This document shows, one piece after another, positions 33,570 through 42,891 of a stretch of 64,000 nucleotides of DNA (its first letter is position 1; the number at the start of each line of letters is the position of its first letter). Where the stretch lies: the NCBI GenBank assembly GCA_038319685.1, contig JBBQDN010000003.1:87699-151698 (forward strand). The letters run 5' to 3'. The notes under the pieces were generated by a model that was given only the letters and a program-made list of their open reading frames with translations, was not told the origin of the DNA and ran no database searches. Origin of the DNA: UBA6022 sp038319685. Lineage in GTDB: Bacteria; Patescibacteriota; Saccharimonadia; Saccharimonadales; Saccharimonadaceae. A program made the translations under genes and the position numbers.

Positions 33570-34784
33570 ATGACACTTTCCGAAGAATTGACCTGGCGCG
33601 GCTTTGTGAACCAAATGACCTTCGCTGACATTACTGAACTAGATGGTGCTCCTATCTCATTCTATTGGGGGGTGGATCCAAGCGCTGATAGTATGACGAT
33701 TGGCAATTTTGCGGCGGCTATGATGGTACGTCATTTTGTCGACTACGGCCATAAAGCATATCTTCTGGTTGGTGGTGCGACGGGTATTATTGGCGATCCT
33801 GATGGCAAAAAAGACGAACGTAATCTCAAAACTCTTGATGAAATTGCTAAAAACAAGGCGGGTATTGCTGCCCAATACAATAAAATATTTGCAGGTAAAG
33901 ATTTTACTATCGTCGATAACTACGATTGGTTCGCTGGCATTAACTACATTGATTTCCTTCGTGATGTTGGTAAAAACGTCCCAATGAGTCAGATGCTCGG
34001 ACGAGATTTTGTCCAGTCGCGCCTGGGTGAGGCTGGCAGCGGCATTAGTTATGCTGAGTTTAGCTACTCGCTCATCCAAGGCTACGATTTTGTTCACCTA
34101 TTCCGTAAATATGGCGTGACATTACAGGTTTGCGGCGCTGATCAATGGGGTAATTCACTCGCTGGCGTCGACCTTATCCGTCGTATGGACGGCGGACAGG
34201 CAGACGTGTACTCTACACCACTGGTTATTAATAAAGCAACTGGCGTGAAATTCGGTAAATCAGAAGGTGGTGCGATCTGGCTTGATGCGAAAAAGACGAG
34301 TGTTTACCGGTTTTACCAGTTTTGGTTGAATGTTGATGACGAAGGAGTGATCGACTACGCAAAAATCTACACATTACTTTCCCGTGAGGAAATTGATGAA
34401 CTTGCTGCCAAACAACAGGCCAACCCAGGTGCTCGCGATGCACAGAAAACGCTTGCACACGAAGTGACATCACTTGTTCACGGCGTGGATCGTACCGCGT
34501 CTGTTGAGCGTGTGACGAGTGTATTATTTGGTGAATCAAGTGTGAGTGATCTGAATAATGATGACCTGGATGCGCTATCTGCTGAGATACCTACTGTTAA
34601 TGCCGGAATGAGTCTTGTTGAAACACTTGTACTATCAGGTGCTAGTGCGAGTAACGGTGAAGCGAAACGCCTTATCGCAAGCGGTGCAGTATCGGTTAAT
34701 GGCGAAAAACGTACTGACGACCACACGATAACTGAACTTGCGCTTGTCAAAAAGGGCAAAAATAGCTTTATTCTCGTCCGTTAA
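33570..34784 (+). CDS. tyrS: Tyrosyl-tRNA synthetase
   Basis: 404 residues with the TyrRS catalytic core (WGVDPSADS, GAGSGISYAEFSYSLIQGYDF cut by length, CGADQWGNSLAG), the KMSKS-equivalent KFGKS and a C-terminal S4 domain (LIASGAVSVNGEKRTDDHTI). The HIGH motif, usually HIGH or HIGN after DPTADSL, reads TIGN here (DSMTIGNFA), so the first His is Thr. TAGGAG precedes the ATG. It is divergent from the PBP gene and followed by the phosphohexomutase gene. Confidence 0.95.
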   Translation: MTLSEELTWRGFVNQMTFADITELDGAPISFYWGVDPSADSMTIGNFAAAMMVRHFVDYGHKAYLLVGGATGIIGDPDGKKDERNLKTLDEIAKNKAGIAAQYNKIFAGKDFTIVDNYDWFAGINYIDFLRDVGKNVPMSQMLGRDFVQSRLGEAGSGISYAEFSYSLIQGYDFVHLFRKYGVTLQVCGADQWGNSLAGVDLIRRMDGGQADVYSTPLVINKATGVKFGKSEGGAIWLDAKKTSVYRFYQFWLNVDDEGVIDYAKIYTLLSREEIDELAAKQQANPGARDAQKTLAHEVTSLVHGVDRTASVERVTSVLFGESSVSDLNNDDLDALSAEIPTVNAGMSLVETLVLSGASASNGEAKRLIASGAVSVNGEKRTDDHTITELALVKKGKNSFILVR

Positions 34785-34826
34785 GCAATTTGCTATACTA
34801 AAGACTCGTACTAATGAGGAGGTTTC

Positions 34827-36599
34827 ATGCCTGATCTTACTATATTAAGCCAATATCTATCCGTTGATGCTGTAGGCAACATTCAGCAGTGGCTCGTGCA
34901 ACCAAAATATAGCGAATACCGTGAGGAATTACTCGAAATTATCGCGAGCGAGGACTGGCAGCAACTTGAAGATGCTTTTTTCAAAGTAATTGAGTTTGGT
35001 ACCGCCGGACGGCGCGGCACGACGGGTGTCGGTTCGAACCGGATTAACCGTGTCACAATTGGCGAATCCGCCCAAGCATTATGTGTCTATGCAAAGAGTT
35101 TTGACGAATCAGCCGCCAAAAAGGGTGTCGTTATCGCCTGTGACACACGCCTGACGTCACCCGAACTGACACGTTTTACTGCGCAAGTTTGCGCGGCCAA
35201 TGGCTTTAAAACGTATGTGTTTGAGGGATACAGAGCAACGCCCGAGCTTAGTTTTGCTGTTCGTCAGCTTGGCGCGGCTGTCGGCATTGTCATTAGTGCC
35301 AGCCATAACCCACCGGCTGACAATGGTTTTAAAGCATATTGGTCGGATGGTGCGCAACTTGTGTCACCTCATGATAAGGGTGTACTTACGGTTGCAGCCG
35401 AAGGTAAAGAAATTACGACGATCGACTATAACGCCGCAGTCGCGGATGGTCGGATTGCTATTATCGGTCAAGAAATAGATACACTATATCTCAATGCTGT
35501 GGTGAATGAGTCTGAAAGCACCGAGCGCGATGTTCATATCGTCTACTCGCCACTTCACGGTGCTGGACAACGGAATGTCCTTCCCGCACTACAACAGGCT
35601 GGCTTTACGAATATATCCGTCGTTCATGATCAAATGGTTCCTGATGGTAACTTCCCGACAATCGAGAACGGCAAGCCAAATCCCGAGGAAAAATCAGCTA
35701 ATGACCGAGCTGTTGCTCAAATGCTTGCCGAAAATGCTGATATTGCGGTCACTAATGACCCGGACGCCGACCGCATTGGCGTTATCGTCCGACAAGGTGA
35801 CCAGCCGATATATCTGACAGGGAATCAATCCGCAGCTCTTGCGACAGAATACTCACTTCGCAAGCTGCACGAAAAAGGGACGTTAACCTCGAATCATTAC
35901 ATCTGTAAAACCATCGTGACGACCGATCTTATGAATGCGATTGCTGACAGGTATAACGTCACAACCTATGGCAATATGTTGATTGGCTTTAAATATATCG
36001 GAGAGCTTATCCTGAGTAAAGAATCAACCGATGAAGTATTTGTGCTTGGTGCCGAAGAAAGCTACGGACTACTCAAAGGCGATTATGCCCGCGACAAAGA
36101 CGGCGCAACTGGTGCGCTGCCGCTCGTCGAATATGCCGCAGAATTAAAACGTCAAGGAAAAACACTCTATGACCGTTTGCTCGAACTGTATCAGGAATAT
36201 GGTCTTTATATTGAACGACTCGATACGGTCGTGTGTCCCGGTGCGAAAGGCTTTGAACAAATGCAGACTATCATGGCTGGGCTGCGACAGTCACCACCCA
36301 GTGAGCTAGACGGTCATGCCGTGACGGCGGTTTTAGATTATACAACACTTCAGCGGCGTGATACCGTCAGTGGTGAAGTAACGCCGATTGAATGTGCCAA
36401 GGGTAACGTTGTCGTGCTTGAATGTGGCGACCATCGACGTCGTATTACTGTTCGTCCGAGTGGTACTGAACCGAAGCTCAAACTATACGTTCAGTGGTAT
36501 ACCGATGTCGAAGGTGACATCGCAACGATGTACGCGACAACACAACATCATCTCGAGGGTCTGTCTCGTGCCTTTGAAGGTGTCTTACTCGCCGATTAA
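34827..36599 (+). CDS. Phosphoglucomutase/phosphomannomutase family protein
   Basis: 590 residues of the alpha-D-phosphohexomutase superfamily: phosphoserine loop VISASHNPPADNGFKAYW, metal loop TNDPDADRIGV, sugar loop GAEESYGL and phosphate-binding RPSGTEPKLKLYVQW. The length and an N-terminal extension of about 60 residues fit the PgcA-type phosphoglucomutase that interconverts glucose 1- and 6-phosphate; substrate specificity cannot be fixed from sequence alone. GAGGAGG lies 6 bases upstream of the ATG and a TATACT box about 30 bases upstream. Confidence 0.92.
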   Translation: MPDLTILSQYLSVDAVGNIQQWLVQPKYSEYREELLEIIASEDWQQLEDAFFKVIEFGTAGRRGTTGVGSNRINRVTIGESAQALCVYAKSFDESAAKKGVVIACDTRLTSPELTRFTAQVCAANGFKTYVFEGYRATPELSFAVRQLGAAVGIVISASHNPPADNGFKAYWSDGAQLVSPHDKGVLTVAAEGKEITTIDYNAAVADGRIAIIGQEIDTLYLNAVVNESESTERDVHIVYSPLHGAGQRNVLPALQQAGFTNISVVHDQMVPDGNFPTIENGKPNPEEKSANDRAVAQMLAENADIAVTNDPDADRIGVIVRQGDQPIYLTGNQSAALATEYSLRKLHEKGTLTSNHYICKTIVTTDLMNAIADRYNVTTYGNMLIGFKYIGELILSKESTDEVFVLGAEESYGLLKGDYARDKDGATGALPLVEYAAELKRQGKTLYDRLLELYQEYGLYIERLDTVVCPGAKGFEQMQTIMAGLRQSPPSELDGHAVTAVLDYTTLQRRDTVSGEVTPIECAKGNVVVLECGDHRRRITVRPSGTEPKLKLYVQWYTDVEGDIATMYATTQHHLEGLSRAFEGVLLAD

Positions 36600-36626
36600 T
36601 CGATTGGTTTGTTACACTAGTACTAT

Positions 36627-38657
36627 ATGAATCTGTCAACGTCGTTAGGGATGATAAAAGGGGTTGGCCCAAAAACCGGTGAGCAGTTTGCACTGGCGGG
36701 GCTTCGGACTGTCGGTGACCTTATTGATTTTTTGCCGCGAGCTCATGAGGATTTTTCCGAAGTAGTCAGTATTATCAATGCGATCCCGGGCAAAATGACC
36801 ATCAAAGCCAGATGTGAAAAGATTGCAACCCGCCCGGTTCGTAGGGGACTACGTATTACAACCGCAACTCTCGTGGATGATACAGGGAAACTGCAGGCGG
36901 TTTGGTTTAATCAACCATATCGCACGACGCAACTCGCATCGTCAGATGAATTCTATTTTTCGGGTGAGTTTGAGTTTAACTACAACAGATATCAATTGAC
37001 AAACCCGAGTGCTGAAAAAGTCAGCGACATGCCGGTCCAGACTGATCGGTTGCTGCCCGTATACCGCGCGGTCAAAGGCCTCAAGAGTCCGCTTGTCCGT
37101 AAGATTCTAGCAGAACTACGGCCACTCATGATGATGTTACCGGAAACCTTGCCACAGGATATCGTTACCAGGGAAGGTCTGTTGTCGCGATCTGAAGCCG
37201 TTCTGGGTATGCATTTCCCTAATAATGCTGAAGATATCAAAAAAGCGCGAGAACGCCTGGCATTTGAAGAATTATTTCAACTGCTACTTGCCAGCCAGTT
37301 GAATCGTCAGGAAAACGCGAAACTGACCGGGTGGCATATTCCTTTTGACCAGTCGGTGGTTGCAGGATTTGTCAAACAATTACCTTTTGATCTGACAGGT
37401 GCACAGCGCCGCGCCGCGTGGGAGATTATTCAGGATTTTGAGCGGCAGGTTCCGATGAATAGACTACTTCAAGGTGATGTCGGATCGGGAAAAACAGTCG
37501 TTGCAGGCCTTGCTGGTCGTCAGGCGGCACATGCTGGGTTCCAGACAGCTATTATGGCACCGACGGAAATATTGGCATCACAGCATGCCGAGACACTTTC
37601 GAGACTTCTGGGTCCACTCAATGTTAATGTCGGACTGTTAACAGGCAGTGTCAAAGGAACGGCCCGTAAAACATTGTACGAACAGATTTATAACGGATCG
37701 GTCCATGTTGTCGTAGGAACGCACGCGCTTATCCAAGAAAACGTCCGGTTTCATAAACTTGGCTTTGTGGTGATTGATGAACAGCATCGATTTGGCGTCG
37801 CGCAGCGACAAGAACTACTCAAAAAATCAAAACATATGCCTCATCTGCTGGCGATGACGGCAACACCGATCCCTCGTAGTTTGGCACTGACTGTATACGG
37901 CGAACTGGACGTGTCTATTTTAAATGAACTGCCAAAGGGCCGTAGAGCCATCGAAACGAAGATTTGGTCACCTAATAGTCGAGCGCAGCTATATGAAAAA
38001 GTTGATCAAGAAATTGCCGCCGGGCGTCAGGCGTACGTGATTTGCAGCCTGATTGACGACAATCCCGATAACGAGATCAAAAGCGTCCAGGCAGAGTTTA
38101 AAAAACTACAAAACTCCGTGTTCAAACACCGTCGAATCGGGCTATTACACGGTAAATTAAAATCTGATGAAAAAGAAGCCGTTATGGTGAAGTTTTCAAA
38201 AGGCGAACTAGACATACTGGTCAGTACAACTGTTGTCGAAGTCGGTGTAGACGTCCCGAATGCGACAGTAATGCTTATCGAAAATGCCGATAGATTTGGC
38301 CTGAGTCAGTTACACCAGTTACGTGGTCGTGTTGGCCGCTCGTCGCACCAGAGTTACTGTTATTTGATTACTAGCGACAGCAGCAAGCCGACTGCAAGGT
38401 TAAAAGAAGTCGAAAAATCAGGTGACGGGTTCTATCTCGCAGAGGTAGATCTGAAATTACGTGGTCCAGGCGAGATCTACGGTCGGTCGCAACATGGTGC
38501 GCTAAATTTACAGATCGCAACCCTTGGAGATACAAAACTCATCGCACGTGCTCAAAAACAAGCCCGTCAATTCGTCGAATCGGGGGGTGATTTGGTACAA
38601 TATAAACAGTTAGCTGAACAAGTAGCCCAATATCAGCGGTTAACAACACTAAACTAA
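36627..38657 (+). CDS. recG: ATP-dependent DNA helicase RecG
   Basis: 676 residues: wedge/OB domain (about 60-150), then a superfamily 2 helicase core with GDVGSGKTVVA, VIDEQHRFGVAQR, TATPIPRSLA, VSTTVVEVGVDVPNATVM and QLRGRVGRS, and the C-terminal TRG-like segment. It regresses stalled forks and branched DNA. A TACACT box at 36613-36618 lies 8 bases before the ATG. It is followed after 10 bases by the phospholipase C-like gene and then rsmD; recG-rsmD proximity is common in bacteria. Confidence 0.96.
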   Translation: MNLSTSLGMIKGVGPKTGEQFALAGLRTVGDLIDFLPRAHEDFSEVVSIINAIPGKMTIKARCEKIATRPVRRGLRITTATLVDDTGKLQAVWFNQPYRTTQLASSDEFYFSGEFEFNYNRYQLTNPSAEKVSDMPVQTDRLLPVYRAVKGLKSPLVRKILAELRPLMMMLPETLPQDIVTREGLLSRSEAVLGMHFPNNAEDIKKARERLAFEELFQLLLASQLNRQENAKLTGWHIPFDQSVVAGFVKQLPFDLTGAQRRAAWEIIQDFERQVPMNRLLQGDVGSGKTVVAGLAGRQAAHAGFQTAIMAPTEILASQHAETLSRLLGPLNVNVGLLTGSVKGTARKTLYEQIYNGSVHVVVGTHALIQENVRFHKLGFVVIDEQHRFGVAQRQELLKKSKHMPHLLAMTATPIPRSLALTVYGELDVSILNELPKGRRAIETKIWSPNSRAQLYEKVDQEIAAGRQAYVICSLIDDNPDNEIKSVQAEFKKLQNSVFKHRRIGLLHGKLKSDEKEAVMVKFSKGELDILVSTTVVEVGVDVPNATVMLIENADRFGLSQLHQLRGRVGRSSHQSYCYLITSDSSKPTARLKEVEKSGDGFYLAEVDLKLRGPGEIYGRSQHGALNLQIATLGDTKLIARAQKQARQFVESGGDLVQYKQLAEQVAQYQRLTTLN

Positions 38658-38667
38658 AATTATTTAT

Positions 38668-39477
38668 ATGTATTCTGGAACAACCCTTCGTACCAAATCT
38701 GGCCGCTTAATGGGGGTGCATCAAAAAATCGATCGTGTCGCTCGTCGGCATATTCATACCCTCGTTCCTGGTCGAGGAATTTTTCCGATCGCTCGTGACA
38801 TCCTTCATTTTGAAGGCACGAATGGGCCTGACGGTATCAAACGTAAAAGCCCGGGTAAGGACGAACCGTGGCACTATGTCAATCCAGCCGATCCGACTGA
38901 CACGAAACTTATCGAGATGATCAAAGACCACATTGCTAATTTAACGGTTGCGCTACGAGAAAAAAATAACGTCAGAGCTGCGTTTGAAGCTGCCTGGATG
39001 GCGCATGCCATCACGGATGGTTTAACACCTGCACATCACTATCCGCTTGATGACAAGATCGAAGAGTTATGGGGCAAACCCAAAGAAGAACGATCGACGA
39101 TTCGTGACAAAAACATTATCAAAGGTAAAAACCGTCGTGATACATTGTCGAAAAACTGGGAATATTGGGGTGCAGGTGGTGTGTATACGAACCACTTTAT
39201 GTTTGAATGGGGAGTTGCGACCACTATCGTGTCGTCACGTTTTGATACCGCAGCACCGTCGGCAAACGATATTATCCGGCTGGAACAGGAAGGCTTTGAG
39301 ACACTGTTTAACGAGGCGCTTCAGCGTGTTGCGGCCATGAATATGTATGATGAATTTAGCAGGTTAGGGTGGACGCGAAATCTTGCGACTGAAACCAACG
39401 AAACACTGATGCCCGAGATTATCAAAACAGTTGTCTTAGGCTGGTATCAAGCAGTCATTAGTAGCAGGGAAAAGTAA
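38668..39477 (+). CDS. Zinc-dependent phospholipase C / S1-P1 nuclease-like protein
   Basis: 269 residues. The motif HAITDGLTPAHH (about residues 112-123) has the H-x3-D-x5-H spacing, and NHFMFEW (about 176) has the H-x3-E spacing, of the trinuclear zinc site of Clostridium/Bacillus phospholipase C. WHYVNP and an N-terminal His could supply remaining ligands. No signal peptide is visible, unlike secreted family members, so the site of action is unclear. It starts 10 bases after recG and its TAA overlaps the rsmD ATG (TAATGA), so the three genes probably form an operon. Confidence 0.68.
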   Translation: MYSGTTLRTKSGRLMGVHQKIDRVARRHIHTLVPGRGIFPIARDILHFEGTNGPDGIKRKSPGKDEPWHYVNPADPTDTKLIEMIKDHIANLTVALREKNNVRAAFEAAWMAHAITDGLTPAHHYPLDDKIEELWGKPKEERSTIRDKNIIKGKNRRDTLSKNWEYWGAGGVYTNHFMFEWGVATTIVSSRFDTAAPSANDIIRLEQEGFETLFNEALQRVAAMNMYDEFSRLGWTRNLATETNETLMPEIIKTVVLGWYQAVISSREK

Positions 39478-40019
39478 TGAACATCCGGATTATTAGCGGC
39501 AGGTTTGGCGGTCGTCAAATTGAAGCGCCTGATAATTCGCGGACTCATCCTATGAGTGAACGAATTAGAAATGCACTGTTTAACAGCCTCGGATCAACCG
39601 TTCAGGATGCTGAAATCCTCGATGTGTTTGCCGGGACCGGTGCGGTCGGGCTAGAAGCACTTAGTCGTGGGGCAAAATCGGCAACATTTGTCGAACGCGA
39701 TCGTATTGCGCAAAAAATCCTCGCACGAAATATCGAACTTGTCGGCGCGACTAATCAGTCGGTTATTGTTCGCGCCAGCCTGTCGAACTGGCTGCAAACA
39801 GTGGAACATAAGCAATATGATATTATCTTTGCAGATCCGCCCTATCATGACACGCAGTTTTCCACAGTCTCAGAATTATTCGCACTATTAAAACCTCATG
39901 GTTATATGGTATTATCACATCCAGGTAGGGGTGAGTTGCCGACCAAAACAGGAGTTGTTGTGGTGGACAATCGTAGTTATGGAAATGCGGTACTCACCTT
40001 CTACCGCCGAGATTCATAA
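39477..40019 (+). CDS. rsmD: 16S rRNA m2G966 methyltransferase RsmD
   Basis: 180 residues with the RsmD signatures: N-terminal RIISGRFGGRQIEAP, the THPMSERIRNALFN segment, the SAM-binding DVFAGTGAVGLEALSRGA and the catalytic DPPY (FADPPYHD). It methylates a guanine in the 30S head. The start overlaps the stop of the preceding gene by one base, which indicates translational coupling. Confidence 0.94.
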   Translation: MNIRIISGRFGGRQIEAPDNSRTHPMSERIRNALFNSLGSTVQDAEILDVFAGTGAVGLEALSRGAKSATFVERDRIAQKILARNIELVGATNQSVIVRASLSNWLQTVEHKQYDIIFADPPYHDTQFSTVSELFALLKPHGYMVLSHPGRGELPTKTGVVVVDNRSYGNAVLTFYRRDS

Positions 40020-40095
40020 GGTTTTATATACAGTCTGTTTGAGGACTGTTTTTAGTTTTTTGTAACTTATTAGTAACTTGGAGTGTATGTATAGT

Positions 40096-40617
40096 ATGCA
40101 AACCGATGAATTAGAGCTTATTGCTCGCAGTTTACGTCAGGATACATCTGCCTATGCAGAATTGGTCCGACGATATAAAGACGCCATATATCATCACTGT
40201 TTTGCTATTGTACGAGACGAGGCGATAGCCGAAGATATCGCGCAGGAAACATTTATTACGGCATATTATAAGCTGAACTCGCTTGATACGTCGCGGCGAC
40301 TGAGTACATGGTTATTTAAAATTGCAACCAACAAAGCTTTGACCCAGCTCAAAAAGGCTTCGCGTGAGTTGGTTGTTGACGAAGAAGTATTTGATCGAAT
40401 GGCGGCTACGTATGGAAATCCGGTGGTTCATACTGAACACAATGAGCTCCACGATGCGGTGGCAACATTAAAGCCAGAATATCGAGCAATCATCAGTTTA
40501 TATTATTGGCAGGGGCTTGACTACGAAGAAATAGCACGAGTCCTGGGTGTCCCAATCGGTTCTGTGAAAGGCTGGATGAGTCGTGCAAAAGCCGAACTCA
40601 AAAGGAAACTATCATGA
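40096..40617 (+). CDS. ECF-type RNA polymerase sigma factor
   Basis: 173 residues with sigma region 2 (AYAELVRRYKDAIYHHCFAI, then EDIAQETFITAYYKL) and region 4 (LKPEYRAIISLYYWQGLDYEEIA, cut by length, then GVPIGSVKGWMSRAKAELKRKL). Starts at 40087 or TTG 40078 are possible; GGAG at 40081-40084 is better spaced for 40096. The TGA stop overlaps the ATG of the next gene (ATGA), as in sigma/anti-sigma pairs. Target genes are unknown. Confidence 0.9.
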   Translation: MQTDELELIARSLRQDTSAYAELVRRYKDAIYHHCFAIVRDEAIAEDIAQETFITAYYKLNSLDTSRRLSTWLFKIATNKALTQLKKASRELVVDEEVFDRMAATYGNPVVHTEHNELHDAVATLKPEYRAIISLYYWQGLDYEEIARVLGVPIGSVKGWMSRAKAELKRKLS

Positions 40618-41558
40618 AAAATATTGATGATGAATTAAAGCTACTCACTCGACCACAGCCACGTCGTGAACTGCACGGTAGCTTCACGACGTATGTCATA
40701 CAGGAAATAACAAACCATCCTAGTCCAAAACGATGGATGACACAACTAAAGGAGAAATTTACGATGAAATTTAAAAAACTTGGCGCCGTTGGTGTCACGA
40801 TCATGGCAGTGTGCTTACTTGCCGGTATCGGTGGGGTAACGTATGCTGTGACTCACCATTTCAGTCTATTTGAACTACTGAATAAACAACCTGTCACAAC
40901 AGAAAATGGTGGTCATGTCACCGATGCTTTTATGCAAAAGTTTTACCAAGCTTACGTGACAGATGCGAGCTCCGATACGTCGAAAGCACGAGCTGATTTT
41001 GAAGCGCATGTTACGACTGAATTAAGCCATAAACTTGCCATGGTTAAAGACAGTGATCCAATTGTCTGTGCGCAAAATATGCCAACTTCGGTATCGTTTG
41101 AAAGTGTGACTGATAGCCCCGGCTATTTCAAAGCAATTAATCACTACGCCACGGGTGACATTACTATTGGGCTAAACTACGACAACAGTGCTGGAATATT
41201 CACTGACATTACGTGCCCCGTGCAGGACAGTGCAGCGGCAGTCAATAAACTTCAAGGCTACTACACACAGTATGTTCGATCGCTCAACGATAGATCAAAA
41301 GCAGAAACAGCCCAATCGGTGTTCGTAACACATACGTCTGCTGTATTAAAAAACACGATTACGCACTTTTCGTATGGCTATAATCCGATTACTTGTACTC
41401 AGAATATTCCGGCGATGGTGAGCTTTACAGGTGTCTCGACAACTTCGATGACGGCAGTACTAGCATTTGAAAGCGGAGCGACAAACGTCACGTTGGCATT
41501 TGATTCCAGGGCACAAGTCTTTACTGCGATTACCTGTCCGCCAGCACCAACTCATTAA
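40614..41558 (+). CDS. Membrane protein coupled to the ECF sigma factor (probable anti-sigma)
   Basis: 314 residues. A cytoplasmic part (1-60) precedes one membrane helix (about 62-82, GVTIMAVCLLAGIGGVTYAV). The external part has two similar domains of about 90 residues, each with PI-C-QN-P---SF near its start and FT-ITCP at its end (PIVCAQNMPTSVSF...FTDITCP and PITCTQNIPAMVSF...FTAITCP), so each probably has one disulfide. The cytoplasmic part does not show the classic zinc anti-sigma HxxxCxxC motif. Overlap with the sigma gene is the main reason to call it an anti-sigma factor. Confidence 0.7.
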   Translation: MKNIDDELKLLTRPQPRRELHGSFTTYVIQEITNHPSPKRWMTQLKEKFTMKFKKLGAVGVTIMAVCLLAGIGGVTYAVTHHFSLFELLNKQPVTTENGGHVTDAFMQKFYQAYVTDASSDTSKARADFEAHVTTELSHKLAMVKDSDPIVCAQNMPTSVSFESVTDSPGYFKAINHYATGDITIGLNYDNSAGIFTDITCPVQDSAAAVNKLQGYYTQYVRSLNDRSKAETAQSVFVTHTSAVLKNTITHFSYGYNPITCTQNIPAMVSFTGVSTTSMTAVLAFESGATNVTLAFDSRAQVFTAITCPPAPTH

Positions 41559-41611
41559 CAGATGATTTTATGGTCGTGAAACTGTATTGTCGACCAGTCC
41601 CCTATATAGTC

Positions 41612-41645
41612 TAAAAAAGCAGCCCCCGAGATTTCTCTCGGGGGT
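41612..41645 (-). terminator. Rho-independent terminator (minus strand)
   Basis: CCCCCGAGA and TCTCGGGGG pair over 9 bp around a 4-base loop; read on the minus strand the stem is followed by CTGC and six T. It ends the gene at 41777-42058. Confidence 0.85.
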
Positions 41646-41776
41646 GCGATCATAACGTAGGACTGTTATGCCTTTATAGTAGCATAGTTTCATCACAGTT
41701 GCAAGCGGCGCAACCGAAACTGTCGAACATTCAACAGCTTGGGTTGCGAGAGGCGGGAAGCCGCTCGCAGACATCT

Positions 41777-42058
41777 CTATCTTCCGATAGTGACTCTCAC
41801 CCCATCGAGAGGGCCTATGTACGTCAGTAGCTTTTCGCCGCGCCATGCCTCGATGGCGTACACCTTCCTGAGCAGTCCTTTCCGGAAGAAATTGATCACG
41901 AACGGGCCTTCATTGAGAGGTTTATCATTCGGGTCGTAGATGACAAACTTTTCTCCGGTGAGATCACCGGATGTGATCGTCATGACACTTATCATCGGAA
42001 GCTCTTCACCGATAGTGCAGCCCGTGACAATCACCGATCGAACCAGCTTTGCAAACAT
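41777..42058 (-). CDS. Small hypothetical protein
   Basis: 93 residues from the ATG at 42058, preceded by GGCGGGAG at good spacing; an upstream in-frame ATG at 42133 would pass through a hairpin. The protein is mainly beta (LVRSVIVTGCTIGEELPMISVM, FVIYDPNDKPLNEGPFVINFF, cut for length) with a conserved look but no recognised family. Codon use is richer in GC than in most neighbours. The leader holds an AGTCC/GGACT hairpin. Confidence 0.58.
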   Translation of the reverse strand: MFAKLVRSVIVTGCTIGEELPMISVMTITSGDLTGEKFVIYDPNDKPLNEGPFVINFFRKGLLRKVYAIEAWRGEKLLTYIGPLDGVRVTIGR

Positions 42059-42290
42059 GGCTTCTCCCGCCTCTAAATAGTCCACAATGTGCGGACTATT
42101 TTTATGTAAACACAGGTAGTGGCTTGGGTGCAAGCAGAAGAGGAATCGTAATGATAGGACTTGGTCACGTTCCGCTACCCCGAAACTTCACGATTGGCAA
42201 CTAGTTGCCATCGGAAGGTTTCCTTGAGAAATGCCACAGGCATTTCTCACCTTCACGCCCCGGGGTGAGGTTCCGAGGCATTTCGAAGAC

Positions 42291-42328
42291 CAAAGAAAAG
42301 AGAGACCAGACGGTCTCTCTTTTCTTTG
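42291..42328 (-). terminator. Terminator of tRNA-Leu(UAG)
   Basis: CAAAGAAAAGAGAGACC pairs perfectly with the complementary 17 bases ending at 42328 around an AGAC loop. It begins in the tRNA CCA end and has T-rich arms on either strand. Confidence 0.75.
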
Positions 42329-42411
42329 GTACGCGAGAAAGGACTTGAACCTTCACGCCCGAAGGCACTAGCTCCTAAGGCTAGCGTGTCTACCAATTCC
42401 ACCACTCGCGC
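42327..42411 (-). tRNA. tRNA-Leu(UAG)
   Basis: 85 bases with encoded CCA. The acceptor stem is GCGCGAG/CTCGCGT, the anticodon stem CTAGC/GCTAG with loop CTTAGGA (anticodon TAG), a long variable arm (TGCCTTCGGGCG) and the T arm GGTTCAAGTCC. It reads CUA and related Leu codons. Confidence 0.95.
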
Positions 42412-42458
42412 ATTCACTAATTATATCAAAAAATACTACAGAGATAAAGTCAGTAATT

Positions 42459-42750
42459 AATCCTTTCTTTTGACTTGTTAAAATCTCCAATCCTTACTTT
42501 GCAGCGGCAAAGTAACAAACCGCCTTCTTTTGTGCCAACAAAAGAAGCAAAAGTTCCCGGGACAACTCACCTCCGCCGTGAAATACCACCCTCATCATTC
42601 TTGGTGGTCTGCGAAACTCACGCCGACAGGCGCCACTGTCGGGTTCAGACAGTCCTCGCCCATCCATGAAAGAATCAGGTGCTATTTCCGGGAAGTCTCA
42701 CAGTCCCAAACCCTGGCAAGCCGCTACGGCTTGGAGTCGCAGAGCTCCGC
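42459..42750. repeat. Giant multi-hairpin repeat, half copy R3
   Basis: It starts with the outer TTAATCCTTTCTTTTGAC sequence, then AATCCTTACTTTG/CAAAGTAA, CTTCTTTTGT/ACAAAAGAAG and CCGACAG/CTGTCGG, nearly identical to the left arm of R1. After GCAAGCC/GGCTTG-like pairing near 42715 the similarity ends, so only one arm is kept. The rest of the gap to 42891 is a pyrimidine-rich stretch (ACCATCTACTACTTACC and similar) with a TATGAT-like box near 42852 and AGGAG for the next gene. Confidence 0.72.
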
Positions 42751-42891
42751 TCACGATCTACCATCTACTACTTACCAGCTACAACTAGCTATATTCCAAA
42801 TTCCACCTTCCATATTCTTGATTCTCTACTCCGATCCATGCTGCTTGTGCTATGATATAGAAAAGATTCTATCAGGAGAGATAAAGGGTTT

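Noticed and set aside
42751..42850. Pyrimidine-rich ACCATCTACTACTTACC stretch as a tandem repeat
   Set aside because: Units are irregular and not aligned; it looks like decayed sequence after the half repeat R3.
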